Positions 13,360-25,087 of a DNA stretch of 64,000 bases are shown here, one piece after another; within the stretch, counting starts at the first letter, position 1, and every line of letters starts with the position of its first letter. The DNA is from Chalara sp. BL73. Its lineage: Eukaryota > Ascomycota > Leotiomycetes > Helotiales. The notes under the pieces are model-generated. The model worked only from the letters and a program-made list of their open reading frames with translations. It had not been told where the DNA came from and searched no databases. The position numbers and the translations under genes are program-made. The stretch lies in NCBI GenBank assembly GCA_918026815.1, contig CAKJVC010000097.1:1-64000 (forward strand), in the 5' to 3' direction.

Positions 13360-15155
13360 TCAACTTTTCGCATCTTCAGGGTTGCGTTGCACCATTTGCT
13401 GTTTTCATTTGCTCTGAGAACACTCTCTTGTTTCCTTGATATCATAGCTTCTATCTTTTGATAGTTGCGGGTATCTTCTCTCATCTCTCGGTGGATCTTC
13501 AGATCGTGAATTCAGTGATTGTCATTTAGCAGGTTTCTCGCAATGCATGTTGTAATCTGGTGATGCCGGACGTAGACATGAGCCTCGCCATTTCGCTGTT
13601 ATCTTCTTGCGCCTGCTTGGACAAGGAGGGACCCAGGATTTGGTATATGTGTTGCACTGAGATACCCAGAATAGTTGCACCATAGCTTAGTTAATTGAGG
13701 CAGAGAACCTAAAAAAATCGCCCTCATTTGTGACTGTGACATGACCTTTCCGCCGCCTGCACTGACATTCCGTCCTCTCAAGCAGTTATCCTGCCTTCCC
13801 ATGCTCGCAATGCCTTCCCATCCAGATGCATTCTCTTTACAACCGCTCTCCAATGTTTAGCTCATTCTGATATTTGGGCAATCTAACACTCTTATCCCTA
13901 CTTCTTCCGGCGTCGTTTAACTACCTACAATCTATACTCTATGCCCTCCTCCTGACGTATCTAATACATGCATCTTTCTACCGCTCACCTGATTGCCCGC
14001 CCAAGCTATATCTATCCTTGCCCCTGAGCAGCGCAGCACATTCTCACATACCTAAAATCTTGATCATCTCCATTAGCCATCATACATGTTGACATACATT
14101 GATTATCCGACGATATTATTTTCCGCCAACCTCAAATCAAGAGCATACTGCCTATTCTTTTCTTTCTAATATGAAACGAAAATTGATGTCTCCCGCGGTA
14201 TGGTTATTAACTGCTGCTTTAAGGACCAACGGCCGCGCTTGGGCTACAGTAATCTATGTAACTCCGATTTCTGTTATCAAGCCAGAGAGTGAAACTACAC
14301 CAGCTGTATTATTCTTGAGCGACGCGTGTAGCTCACGAAGGAGGCCTGTATTGTCAATTGCAAACCACAAGACTCTAGGTTTTTGTATTTCAAACCCACC
14401 CTTCCAAATTCCACTAATGGCCCTGTTCAAGGTCGTGATATAGTGCGTTGGTGTTGTCCATTTCATAGGCTTTATATACCGCATACATCACGGCCTAAGG
14501 CCAAGAAGGAAGAGCCTCTTCCCCCATGAACACCCTGGTATGGTTCCAAGACTCTAGTATTCCACGCCAAACCCAGGTCCAGATCCAGAATCGATAACGA
14601 TTTCGTCCTGGGCGAATTATGTCAAAGACACTACAGGGCATGGTTAAACATAACTCTCCCAGCTTAGCAATAGATAGATCGCATGGAACATTATCTCTGA
14701 ACTGGACTGCTTCCTGTATCGCGCTATCGTTTAAGAATCTCGCAGCGACAGGTAGTAGCGCTAGGAAGAGTCAGCAGAGTGACGAAAACTTTCGGATTTC
14801 ATATTTTAATGCAGTCAGCGGCCGAGCACGCCAATCACAGGATCACACCGCTTCCTGTGCACGGCTACAAAAAGCTTAACTTTTGGGCAGTCTATCATTG
14901 GCCACTGCCACTCCCCCGCAAATGCTAGCCAGCATGGGGAACAAAAATCCACGGGATTGGAGGTGAGTTGTTGAGCTTCAAGCGGGCTAATGAAACGGCA
15001 ACATGTGATGTAGAAACTCAGCCTCACACTCGACCTCAACTCCAGTTCCTAATCAACCCCTTCTAATTCTGTCACGCAACGATGATAGACTCCTTCCCAT
15101 CAATCTCCGAAACCAGTCTCATTTCTCTCACTACTTGATTTCATTGTGACAGAAG
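13360..15155. other. 3' UTR and intergenic region
   Basis: The beginning should contain the 3' end of the Rim4-like transcript. On the minus strand at about 14255-14880 there are short frames with natural-looking composition (for example a Trp-rich piece near 14560-14600), but they are in different frames with stops and match no family I know. Confidence 0.4.
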
Positions 15156-17612
15156 ATGGCAGGCGAAGAGCTTCCGGCGGCGACATCAGCACGACTAGCC
15201 ACCCGAATCAAACGACTCTGGAGCCAGCTGCGAAAGCGCAGCCGGCCTCCACCCAATCAGATCAATGCGCGATCTTCAAACCGGGATCAGACTCACCAGG
15301 ATCACGTGACTGACTTTATTCCACGCTACTCATACTCAATAGTTGAGATCATGAATCTACAATCTCCCGGCAACGCACCAACGCCGCTGCTATATACCGA
15401 TAAAGTGTTGAGCGAGGCACAAGCATCCATTATTCTGGAGCAATATGGTCCTACATATGCACTAGAAGTGCATATTCTACCGTCTCTGACAGTGAGTATC
15501 GATGTGACGAGGTTGGATGCATTTGAGTACGCACAGTGCCCGATGCAAGAGCCGGAAAGCTCCATTCGGTTGTTGAAAGTACGCAAAGATTGCTGGAATC
15601 GAATGGATGGTGTCAAGCAACGAATGTGTACGCTGGAGACTGTTGCATTTTCGTCTCCACAACACTTGAAGTACTTGGCGTTGTCGTATACCTGGGAAGC
15701 GCCGTTGAACACGATGGATTGTTTGTCTGAATATGGAAATGCTTTTCGGGACTACATCATCGGCGAGCCAAAAACTGGTGCCGCCGGAAATGGTCCGCAC
15801 CGGATGCGAATCGGTCGTAATCTGTTTGAAGGGCTAATGCGAATCTCTGATCGGGTCGAAGAGGAGTTCTACATCTGGGTTGATCAGATTTGTATCAATC
15901 AAGACCTAAAAGATCCGACAGAAAAGAACGCACAGATCCCGTTAATGGCAAGCATATACAGACAAGCGCAATGTGTAGTCGCTTGGCTGGGTGAGGGCAC
16001 CCCGGAGCTTGAGGATTTCCGTTCGCTTCACGCAGAACTTGCACCAAAATTGAAAAACTATCTTGATCGCCATGGCTGGGACCATATCGGACAATGCAAC
16101 TGGGACGCAATGACTGCATGGCAAGCCTTGGAAATACCGAGCGACCGATGGCAAGGCTTCAACTGGAAGGCATACGGAGTCTTTTATGCGCGGACAAGAT
16201 GGTTCCATCGAGCGTGGGTCCTCCAGGAAGTTGCTGGGTCCTCGCGGCTGCTAGCCTTATGTGGTTCTTGTGACATAAGTTGGAGCGAGATGGTCCTAAT
16301 AGCAACCTTTCTCTCATTATCTGGCCTAGGTAAAGTTCTGTTAGAATTTTACGGGGATGAAGAATTGCTCATCCGCAGAGACCCCTACTGGCAGCTTCTG
16401 AACCTCAACAACTGGTCCAAGATAGCGCACTCGAACATGGATACATGGCTTAGCACTTGGGGGTTACCTGCTCCGATTACAGATCCGGAGCAAGTGGTAT
16501 ACATGTACGTCTTTATCTTACTCATAAGCCTTCGCGAATGCGGCGCGAGCGATCCGCGCGATAAGGTTTTTGCCTTGCTTGGAGTCCTGGAAACATCCCT
16601 ACCGGCAGCATCTGTATGTAAGATCCGACCGAATTACCATGAGACATACACGACGCGAGACGCATATACTGAGATCACGAAAATGCTGCTCAAGATGCTT
16701 CCGAATTTCTGGGTTCTCAGCTTCGTCGGCGACCCTTCGTTACAAAACACAGAACTGAGATTGCCATCTTGGGTCCCGGATCTGACTTGTCCGAACGTAG
16801 AGTCCATGCAAAATCTTAAGGGGCGCCTCTCGCTGTATGCAGCTGCATCATCTTTGCAGCGGATCCCTTATGAGGGCGAGTTATTGTTCGATGGCTTCAC
16901 CTTAACACTCAAGGGCGTTCATTTCGATACCGCCGTAGAATCAATTCCGTTCAAGGATGACCACTGGGCGCATAAAATTGGATGGGACGAGTATATTCAA
17001 AGAACTGGAAAGCGTCTCTCTGAGTGGTTGGAGAACGTTCTGCAAACATCGTACGATGAGCCAGCTGACAGTGTTCTTTGGAAAACAATCACCGCCGGCA
17101 AATCTAGTACATTAGGCTTTCCAGTCATAACAGACAAGACCTTTAGAGACTTCGTCGTTTATTACATGATGAAGCTCTACTCCAACAAAGCAGGCTCGGC
17201 CACTTTCAATCAACTTCTTGCCACGGTTCGCAGTTTTCCTACTATACATACAGCGTTTAAGGACCTCGTTACTCTAGCGACGAACAATCGCGGTGAACCT
17301 AGTGCTAAGTATCTAGAAACCATTACGGGTTTACATCAGAGTACCGATATCTTTACTGAAGCTTGGGGGCTACAAACGCCGAATCATATTCTCTTCCGCA
17401 CATCCAAAGGTCGATTTGGTCAGGGTCCGGTGTCTTTACAACCGGACGATCAAATTTGGCTGATCAGCAATGCCCAGATGCCGCTCGTTCTGCGACCGGT
17501 GGAAGGGACGGATAGTTTCAACTTAATCGGGGTTGCTTATATTCATGGCTGCATGCATGGAGAGCTCGTTGTAGAGTGGGGAGATAAATACCAGTCAGTC
17601 AAGATCGTCTGA
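15156..17612 (+). CDS. HET-domain protein (HET-6-like)
   Basis: An intact, intronless frame of 818 residues. HET proteins act as triggers of vegetative incompatibility and programmed cell death when unlike fungal individuals fuse. The three conserved HET blocks are present: YLALSYTWEAP at about residues 173-183, FYIWVDQICINQ at 238-249, and RWFHRAWVLQEV at 348-359. ASDPRDKVFALLGV follows at 464-477, which is the HET-6 type of ending for the domain. The N-terminal 70 residues are basic and probably unstructured, and the C-terminal 300 residues show no named domain. Unlike the relic at the left edge, no break is visible, so this gene is probably functional. Confidence 0.9.
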   Translation: MAGEELPAATSARLATRIKRLWSQLRKRSRPPPNQINARSSNRDQTHQDHVTDFIPRYSYSIVEIMNLQSPGNAPTPLLYTDKVLSEAQASIILEQYGPTYALEVHILPSLTVSIDVTRLDAFEYAQCPMQEPESSIRLLKVRKDCWNRMDGVKQRMCTLETVAFSSPQHLKYLALSYTWEAPLNTMDCLSEYGNAFRDYIIGEPKTGAAGNGPHRMRIGRNLFEGLMRISDRVEEEFYIWVDQICINQDLKDPTEKNAQIPLMASIYRQAQCVVAWLGEGTPELEDFRSLHAELAPKLKNYLDRHGWDHIGQCNWDAMTAWQALEIPSDRWQGFNWKAYGVFYARTRWFHRAWVLQEVAGSSRLLALCGSCDISWSEMVLIATFLSLSGLGKVLLEFYGDEELLIRRDPYWQLLNLNNWSKIAHSNMDTWLSTWGLPAPITDPEQVVYMYVFILLISLRECGASDPRDKVFALLGVLETSLPAASVCKIRPNYHETYTTRDAYTEITKMLLKMLPNFWVLSFVGDPSLQNTELRLPSWVPDLTCPNVESMQNLKGRLSLYAAASSLQRIPYEGELLFDGFTLTLKGVHFDTAVESIPFKDDHWAHKIGWDEYIQRTGKRLSEWLENVLQTSYDEPADSVLWKTITAGKSSTLGFPVITDKTFRDFVVYYMMKLYSNKAGSATFNQLLATVRSFPTIHTAFKDLVTLATNNRGEPSAKYLETITGLHQSTDIFTEAWGLQTPNHILFRTSKGRFGQGPVSLQPDDQIWLISNAQMPLVLRPVEGTDSFNLIGVAYIHGCMHGELVVEWGDKYQSVKIV

Positions 17613-18780
17613 ACCGCATATACCAACATTCCAAGTACTGGGAGATTCAATTAACTAGAATTTTGGATCTCTGCATCGATCTTTATTAAGGAGGAAGTCG
17701 CGAAATGAAGGGCTGTATGGGTGGATCGGGCGGGGTCGGTCCTATGGAATATCAAGGATCGCATAAAGATCCTCAAGTAGTCTGATATCTTCCTTTGGGG
17801 GATTCTGTAGCCGTCGTAATAGAATATAGAAAGATGTGACAGTATTCAAGCGCGACCTAGCTCTTTATAAAGCACGAAGCAACTGAAGCCAGGCATCAGC
17901 ACTCATGGGGAACTTTCTGTGAGAGTGTCTTTAACAGTGCAGACGCTGTCAAACCTGTCGAAGGCTGGGGTTTGTCTGATCATGTGGTATTATATGGTGT
18001 TGATCGCGCTTGCGAGGATGAGGATCGTTGACTGAGGTGATGGCCGAGCATAACTTAACACGGCCAACTCGTCCTAATGAAGCTGCATATCAGAGAAATG
18101 TAAGCTTAATCTAGTGAAGTCTCGAAGGAAGAACTAACCAGTTCAAGCAAACTTTGGAACTTGAGATTTGAGGTGCATGAACCTTGACCTTGTTCAGTTG
18201 AGTGAAAATTGAACAACCCGCCTCTTCCACTGCATCCTGGTAATATGCCTTGTGAACTCTCATTGAATACTACTGCTCCCCGTACAACGTTCCTCTAGTC
18301 GAAACCTGGCCAAGAGGATCTTCATCCACGTGCCCCCGGAAGCGGCTCCTACCAAATCCGCCCGCATCCCGAGGGTTCGGGTTTACGCCTGGTTCCATAC
18401 TTATGGATACGATGTCCCGAAGCATAGCAGTTGGGTATAGTGTTCGTTTACATGAATTGTAGCTGTCTAAGCAAGACTTCTCTCAAAGAGGATTTCGGCA
18501 GGTACCGAGCTGTTGAAGTTTCTGGCCGAGCGGTAGGATTGTACAAAATATATACCTTTTACCTCATGGCTTCTGCAGATTTTGTATGTTTAATAAAGGA
18601 AATAGTTTATTTAGTAAACACTAATACTAATCTTCAATTGGCCTTAGCGTAATCCCTTGCATTATTGGCACTGCCAACAATGTCCATTACAACATTTCTC
18701 CAAATACACTGTCGCACCACCAAGCCGCGCACCCACAAGCTCCTCCCTCTAGCTAACATAAACAGCATATACAGCCATTC
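17613..18780. other. intergenic region between convergent genes
   Basis: Includes the 3' ends of the HET gene and the facing secreted-protein gene. A short open frame at 18431-18652 has no recognisable features. No repeat or RNA gene was seen. Confidence 0.4.
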
Positions 18781-19451
18781 TCAGCACGTTGCTGCGGCGA
18801 CGGCAGCACAGGCGGCTGGTGTTTGAGGAGGAGGAATGGTAATACCAACAGCTAGGGCAGCTGCTGCCTGGACGGCACCCTCTTGGGAAATGGCGCCTGC
18901 GCCTTGAGGTGGGGGACATCTAAAAACCAAAAAATTAGTATGAAAGAATCAACAGTGTCCAGTCAGATGATGGGGCCGTACCTAGCACCATTGATCGCAT
19001 TAAGGTTTTTCTTGACGTTGCTCGGGTTGAAGATCGTATCGTTGATGGCTGGGCCGATTATGTTGAACTGATCCAGCAGCGCTTTAGCTGCGGCCTGGCC
19101 AGAAGCGTCGAGGGTGACATCTTGTTGCAGAATGGTATTCGAAGCGCCTTCATCCTGCGCAGCTACGAACGCCGTGGCTGCCATCGAGCTGATTACTTCC
19201 AGATCAGTGACGCTGCCAACGGTATCTACGAACTTGTTGACGCTTTCGATGTCGCCTAACCATTTGCTGATTTGAGCAGTGACGTTGGCTTTCACCTCCG
19301 CACATACTCTTCCGGTTGCATTCCCTGTTCCACCTGCGGCTCCCGCTCCCTGTCTACCTCCGGCCATATGCTTTTCGTGTAGCACCACGGGATTGGCCCA
19401 AATAGCGGTTATCAGATAGAAAGCGATAGGCAGAACCGCGGAGAATTGCAT
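18781..19451 (-). CDS. small secreted Ala/Gly-rich protein
   Basis: Two exons, 18982-19451 and 18781-18919, with a 62-nt intron (18920-18981) give 202 residues. The N-terminus is a classic signal peptide (MQFSAVLPIAFYLITAIWA, cleavage about residue 19). A Gly/Ala-rich linker follows, then a helical-looking region (VKANVTAQISKWLGDIESV...), and a C-terminal tail with four Cys in the mature protein (RVCAEV, RCPPPQG, and two in the last 13 residues). Small secreted proteins of this composition are common in filamentous ascomycetes and have no assigned biochemical role; an effector or wall-associated function is possible but not shown. Without the intron the protein would end early and lose three of the four cysteines, which supports the splice. 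Confidence 0.75.
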
Positions 19452-19989
19452 GATTATCGGAGGCAGAAAATGAACTCGATGGGTTTGATATGCAAAAATA
19501 AATAAGGTTGATAGTATTCAAAGAAGTAAAATAACGGGACTTGGGCCACTGAAGCGCTTGGCTAGGAAATTGAATCAAAAAGAGAAGAATGTAATATAAT
19601 GTATTGTATTGAAATGAAATGTATCAGCATAGAGAATGTGCCGGCGAAAGAATGATAAATAACAGGAAAATATATACTTTACGGTTGCCATATCTCCGGA
19701 GGACTGCAGTCCAGGATATCAAAACAAAATCTGTTTGAGCTATCTTACAAATCTCATAAACTCTCATCATCTTGCAGACTTTTGATCGGTCTGAGTAGGG
19801 GGGTCAAGGATTATGTTGACTAGATTGAACCATAAACCCTTCCTTGACCATGGAAAAATATCATCCATAGCCCTCAACACAACCATATCACCCTCTCAAT
19901 CGAGTGCCCCTTTAATCACAAACTTGTCAACCTCCCTCCCCTTTCTTTCTGTCTCAAATCTCGCCTGATTTATTGTTTTATCCATCCCA

Positions 19990-20245
19990 AAGCTTATTTA
20001 AACTTTCATCACATTGCGCAAAAGCTTATTTCGCCTCGGTACAAGGATGTCATTTGTTTTCTCGAACTTCATTTAAAATTTATATGACGTTTGCCCAAAC
20101 TTTAATTCGGTTTCAGCCTTAGTACGGAGCACATCTTTGTTTTAGCTACCCTACCAGCCTTGTTTAAGCTTTTCTCTTGCTTGCGCAAAGCTTGCTTTGG
20201 TCTCAGCGCTTGGTACGGATAATTCCTACCTGTTTTGACTGCCTC
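19990..20245. repeat. three degenerate tandem repeat units of about 85 bp
   Basis: Units begin near 19990, 20068 and 20160. Each has the same order of elements: a TTTAA block, a (T)GC(G/C)CAAA(A)(G)CTT block, a (T)CGG/TTTGG plus CTCAG-like block, GGTAC or AGTACGGA, and a TTTGTTTT or CTGTTTT block. Differences between units are scattered substitutions and small gaps. Confidence 0.5.
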
Positions 20246-22985
20246 GACTCCCCCCCCCTTTTTTTGTCAAACTTTTGTGTTACCTAATGCAACAAAAACA
20301 GTGCTGTGATTGCATGTATACATGCAGCTATATGTTACCATCTATCGTCGCTTGAAAATTATACGTCGGAGCATCAAAGTCTTGGGCAGCTATGCTGATC
20401 ACAATGCAATAAGCATGCAAAAGATCAATGCAGCAATTATGCACGCACATCTGTTTTGCAATCGTTTGCTAAATAGTATGTTTGACAAATCTTGAGGTTT
20501 ATTTTGTCAAAGACTGAAATATTTGTTTGGTCAGCCAGCTACACGGGTGTTTTCATCCCAGAGTTGCGCATTGAATTCCCGTCAACCTAAGCACCATGAT
20601 CGCTGTCGCTGGTATGCGATGCCTTTGCCATTTGATGCAGACTCTTTCCTGTTGCCCTAATCGGCACATTATCCTTCTATCTAACCCTACATTAAGGCGG
20701 ACTCAAGCAGCGGGTCCACAGCAGACGCGCACAAACTTTGCATCGATGGATGTTCAATTGCATTTAAACCCAACTAGTTGTCTAAGCGTATAAAAAACGC
20801 ATATACTTTACAAATCCCCTTTGTTCACAATAATCGCGGGCATATCTATCCTTATGTTACGATTTCTCCCCCGACTTTGCCAGGTTTTCTCGGGCCACGT
20901 GACACCCCACCAAACTCGCCCGAGTTTCTCGCAGGTACTGAAAGGTGCTTGGAGCGAAAACCTTTGCAAAATCCTTTATAAATAATTATACAAAACGCCT
21001 CTAATCCCCAGCTCTCTACTCTCTACGCCAATCCCCACTCTCCTTCAGCTAACCAAAAAGGCGTTGTGGGCGGCAAATCAAAGTGTTTGTTTATCCATAT
21101 GTTCCCGGCTTCGAGCTCACTCGCAATATCATCTCCTTGGTAAAGATCGCGGGTCTAGACTGATGCCCCCAGCCCCATTTTAGTGTTGTTTGCTCAAGCA
21201 ATGACTTCTTCATCAGTCCGTGGTAGGATTGGCACAACTAGTCTATAATAAGTTAGGGGCATGGCGATCGTTTTGTAATAAGAAATATATCATCTTTCAA
21301 ATGGAAATATTTTTGTCAAATAATTGTGCTGGGTTCAGTTTGTGAATGCCAGAAGGCGGGGTCGCAAAAGCCTGCAGATGGCTTAAATGCACCCTGGAAA
21401 CGCGGCCTTGATTGAGTAGGCTCGTAGCCTTCCACTTCGCATCACCAAAACCACAAAGACCTCGTCTTCACTCCAACGAATTATATGGTAAAGGACCCAC
21501 TGCTCTATTGTCACATCGCTTACTTCAACTGCAGGCTCAAATGGTTCCAGCTTAACACGTCGCCTTTATTATAGGGCTGAGCGGCGTGTTCAGTAGAACT
21601 GTTGGTCATTGGTCACACGATAAGAAGTTGCGAAAGCCATCCATCTTGGCGAAGTTACGAACTGAAGCCTTTGCATCTTGGCTATTCGGCCTACTGTATT
21701 AGTGAAGCCTCTTTTCTTAGCTATGCACTCTACCTGAAAACTTCTCACATCTGTCAAGGAAAACAAAATACTTGAAAAGGAGACCGATATTATCCTACTG
21801 TATTGCGACCGTATAGAATACGGGCATGCCGGCCCGAGGCACAGTACTTCGATACAATGCTCCAACTCGTGATTGTTAAGTACGTGGGCTTGCAACGTAC
21901 TTGGGTAATGTGTTTCATTATTATTGTCAGATGTTACCACCGCACATCTTTTGCCAAGCTGCCGTGCAACATTCGTAAGTATGCAAAGCATAATGAATGA
22001 CGCGAACAGCCACTGACAATTCGTTGAAGTTCATAAGGCAGTTTATGAGGCAGCTCAGCTAGCCAATGCTCCAGCTGCCTCAGCTGATCATTAACTAATT
22101 GTCTTACCTTAAGCCGAAGTCAATGGCGTCCAATATTATTATGAGGTGAGTAATTTATCGTCAGCTTATGCTTAAGAAACTTTAGGCAGATGTTAATCTG
22201 AAGAATTACTCAGCCCTCTTACCACAAGTACAGCAATTGATGCACGTAAAAATACGGTAAACAAAGTGGTGAGGAATTCCCAGGATTAAATATGACAAGT
22301 CCACAGCGAATCACTTTACTACTGTCACTTGACACATAAATAATGACCATTCCCCATGGTTTCTATCACTTTTCCAAAACGAAAGTCTTGCCGGATTATG
22401 ATTGTTGAAGATCTCCTGTCTTAAAAATTAGGCAGCTATCGTAATTAAATTTTGCTTGAATGATTTCTCTACTCAAACACATTTACTACTTTAACGTCAA
22501 AGATCTAGGCCTTCTTACATCTGACCTTTATGCTTCTGGGTTTTGCAATCGAGAGCCTCTGCCTTGGCATTTGTAGAAAGCAAGTCGGATCGTCTAAAGC
22601 GACCGGAAGATGCCATGGGAGTCAGCCTCTAGAATTTCAGACTTTTTGGCAGGTTATATGTAGCACAAGGAAACTGAGACGATGCCGCTTTAACTTGCAT
22701 TAAATAAACAGGCAGAGTAAATTCACGTCAGTGTCCATTGGCCGGCAGTCGTGTAGCTCGTCATATTATCATAAATTTTTATTCCGTTCATGTTTAAGGT
22801 ATGCCGTCCTCCAGTGAAACGTGCAGCCGCATTCTGATTGTGGAAGCATGTGGCTGCTTCAGCCTTAACCACAAGCAACACGGGGACAGTGATTAATGAC
22901 CAATGACATAAAAAGATGAGTTCATTTCATGTGAATGGCGGAGCGTTGATCCGCCACTCCTAGGCTACCTCTAGCTTTGAAGAAA

Positions 22986-22993
22986 TATAAATA
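22986..22993 (+). promoter_or_regulatory. TATA box of the intronless metzincin gene
   Basis: TATAAATA sits 100 bp before the ATG at 23093 and is followed by a C/T-rich leader. Confidence 0.45.
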
Positions 22994-23092
22994 CTTCTTT
23001 GATGCCCTGTTCCCTCATTCCACTTTCTTCAACCCTCTAAGTCAATAAATCTATCCAAAATTGTAAAAGATCACTGCCAATCACTCAATAAA

Positions 23093-25087
23093 ATGGCTGC
23101 CCCGCCTATGCCAGACATTCTTCCCTATCCTACCGGGACTGACCAATCAGTCTCGGATGATAACCCACCGCCACCACCTGCGTTCCCCATTCCATTTCCA
23201 AGCGTCAAATCTGTTAGAACTGGTGCTTGGATAGTAAACTATACCCCAGTTGGCTCTACCCTGGTGGCTTACGATGGCACGATTCGGGTTGAAGCAATTG
23301 CTGGTGGCCGCCGAGCAAGTGGAGATCTTTATCAGCGACCAACAATCAGAATTCCTTTTCCAGTGCCCAGAACTATTCTGCTTCCCCCTCCCAACCCTGC
23401 AAATGGGATTCCAATTCAGCCCATTAAGCAGTATCGCTATTATCTTCGAATTACGAAGATCCTTGAAAGCATAACCTTCGGGAGATCTTTCGATCTTGGA
23501 CTTCAGATGTTCCTGTTCACTCCAACTTCTAACGGCTCTGGAACATGGTCCCCAGCTCCAGCAGCGGCTGTCAATTGTACTGCGACCATGACATGGATTC
23601 CGGCTCCGGCCGGGTACCCATCCTCTGGAGACTATCTTGAGGGCCAGTTGAAACAGGACGGAACCGGCACTATCCTTGGCCATTTGAGAATGGGCTGGGT
23701 TTCTAAGTACCTCCGCAAAGCAACAGTTGAAATCGATACGGTTGCTGGTTCGGAGCAGCCTCTGGATAGCGGCAAGGGCCATAATTGGCAGACCGTCGGC
23801 GATTCAATGGGATACGATCTCAAAGTCCGCCTAAGTGAGCGAAATGTCCCAGAAGCCAGTGGTGACAGCTGGTCCGATGCCGAGATGAACACTGCCATGC
23901 TCGCCCATCGCGAGGCAATCAACCTCAATTATGAGTGGTATTATCACATCCTTGCCGTCCACAATCTTGACTCTACCCCTCGAGGAATCATGTATGATGC
24001 TTTTGCAACCGATTCAAACCACATCCCTCGGGAAGGTCTTGGAATCTCGACTCACTGGATAATTGATCCGAGCTGGGGCACCGTTGGTGGTGTGCGTTTT
24101 GGTCTCGCTAAAGCACCACACTTCCGCACCGCGGTACATGAACTTGGACATGCTCTCGGTCTCTATCACAATACTGTGGACCTGGGCTTCATGAACACAA
24201 GTGACGTGATTGCTGGAGCTGGCACACCTGCTCTTCCATTCCCAGACAACATAAAATGGGCTTTCGCTGATAATGACCTCAAGCGTCTTCGTCACTACCC
24301 GGATATTTTCATTCGCCCGGGAGGAGTTCCATTTGGGGAAGCGGGCGACACCATCCCGCCAATTACGCCTGACGATCGCGCGCTTTTGCTCGATATGCCA
24401 GAGTTGAAGCTGGAGGTTGTTCCTCTTCTCACTGAAGTTCCGCTTGGCGCGCCAGTTCGTGTCCAACTCAAGCTCACCAACACGAGTGACGTGGAAGTCA
24501 CCATTCCAGAAAGAATCGATTTGAAGTCGTCCTGTGTTCATGGAGTGGTTAGAGATGCCAGTGGAACAGAACGTAGCTTCAAATCGATTATTGGGTGCGT
24601 TGACGAGGAGCCCCTGAAACAGCTTGCACCAAACGAGACAGTCACGAGCTCCTTGACGCTCCTGCGTGGAGGTCATGGCGCTTTATTCCCCGTGTCTGGT
24701 GTTTCCGACATCTCAGTTACTCTCCGCTGGGAGCTACCTTCGGCTGGCGAAGCTGGTGCACAGCCTTTGGCGATTGTCATCGGAAGCGCCACTGTGTTCA
24801 TCACTGGCGCAAGCAATAGCTCTCATGCCAAGGCCGCGCACCAGGTACTCACTTCCCCTGATGCTCACTTGGTCCTCGCTCTTGGGGCAACCCATCTCAC
24901 CGATGGAACCAAAGCAGTGGAGGCCGCTCTTGCAAACGATGTGTTGCGCAAGCACTGGAATGCGATCAAGGCAAAGTCACTTGCCAAATCTGGGAAGAAG
25001 GAGGATAGCAGAAAACTTCTCGAAGGAAAGAATGAGTGGGTCATGAGCGATGCTGAGGAGAATAAATTGGATCGTCTTCTGAAGTGA
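23093..25087 (+). CDS. intronless metzincin-type zinc metalloprotease with C-terminal beta domain
   Basis: A single open frame of 664 residues. The extended zinc motif HELGHALGLYH (His349, Glu350, His353, His359) and a Met-turn candidate (LGFMNTSD, Met367) identify a metzincin-clan peptidase. No signal peptide is visible; the N-terminus is Pro-rich. Residues about 40-215 look like a beta-rich N-terminal domain. Residues about 410-570 form a second beta-rich domain (VRVQLKLTNTSDVEVTIP, HGVVRDASGTERSF, LLRGGHGALFPVSG, ISVTLRWELP), which resembles domains I associate with bacterial proteins. The last 70 residues are Lys/Glu-rich and helical. The lack of introns in an intron-rich genome and this layout make horizontal acquisition possible. 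Substrate and location are unknown. Confidence 0.75.
   Translation: MAAPPMPDILPYPTGTDQSVSDDNPPPPPAFPIPFPSVKSVRTGAWIVNYTPVGSTLVAYDGTIRVEAIAGGRRASGDLYQRPTIRIPFPVPRTILLPPPNPANGIPIQPIKQYRYYLRITKILESITFGRSFDLGLQMFLFTPTSNGSGTWSPAPAAAVNCTATMTWIPAPAGYPSSGDYLEGQLKQDGTGTILGHLRMGWVSKYLRKATVEIDTVAGSEQPLDSGKGHNWQTVGDSMGYDLKVRLSERNVPEASGDSWSDAEMNTAMLAHREAINLNYEWYYHILAVHNLDSTPRGIMYDAFATDSNHIPREGLGISTHWIIDPSWGTVGGVRFGLAKAPHFRTAVHELGHALGLYHNTVDLGFMNTSDVIAGAGTPALPFPDNIKWAFADNDLKRLRHYPDIFIRPGGVPFGEAGDTIPPITPDDRALLLDMPELKLEVVPLLTEVPLGAPVRVQLKLTNTSDVEVTIPERIDLKSSCVHGVVRDASGTERSFKSIIGCVDEEPLKQLAPNETVTSSLTLLRGGHGALFPVSGVSDISVTLRWELPSAGEAGAQPLAIVIGSATVFITGASNSSHAKAAHQVLTSPDAHLVLALGATHLTDGTKAVEAALANDVLRKHWNAIKAKSLAKSGKKEDSRKLLEGKNEWVMSDAEENKLDRLLK

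Larger units (their letters stand above)
19452..23092. other. long AT-rich gene-free region
   Basis: About 3.6 kb without a supportable gene. It contains the degenerate tandem repeat at 19990-20245, homopolymer runs (C and T near 20250-20270), and short open frames that lack domains. The AT-rich composition is like RIP-affected or heterochromatic intergenic DNA. The last 120 bp is the promoter of the metzincin gene. Confidence 0.45.

Noticed and set aside
14254..14880. Natural-looking minus-strand frames with Trp-rich pieces
   Set aside because: They are in different frames with several stops and match no family I can name, so a gene or pseudogene cannot be supported.
18360..18400. A GGTTCGGGT stretch resembling a tRNA T-loop
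   Set aside because: No acceptor, D-arm or anticodon-arm pairing could be found around it.
20310..20981. Several short plus-strand open frames in the AT-rich desert
   Set aside because: Short, without domains, overlapping each other and not linked by convincing splice sites.
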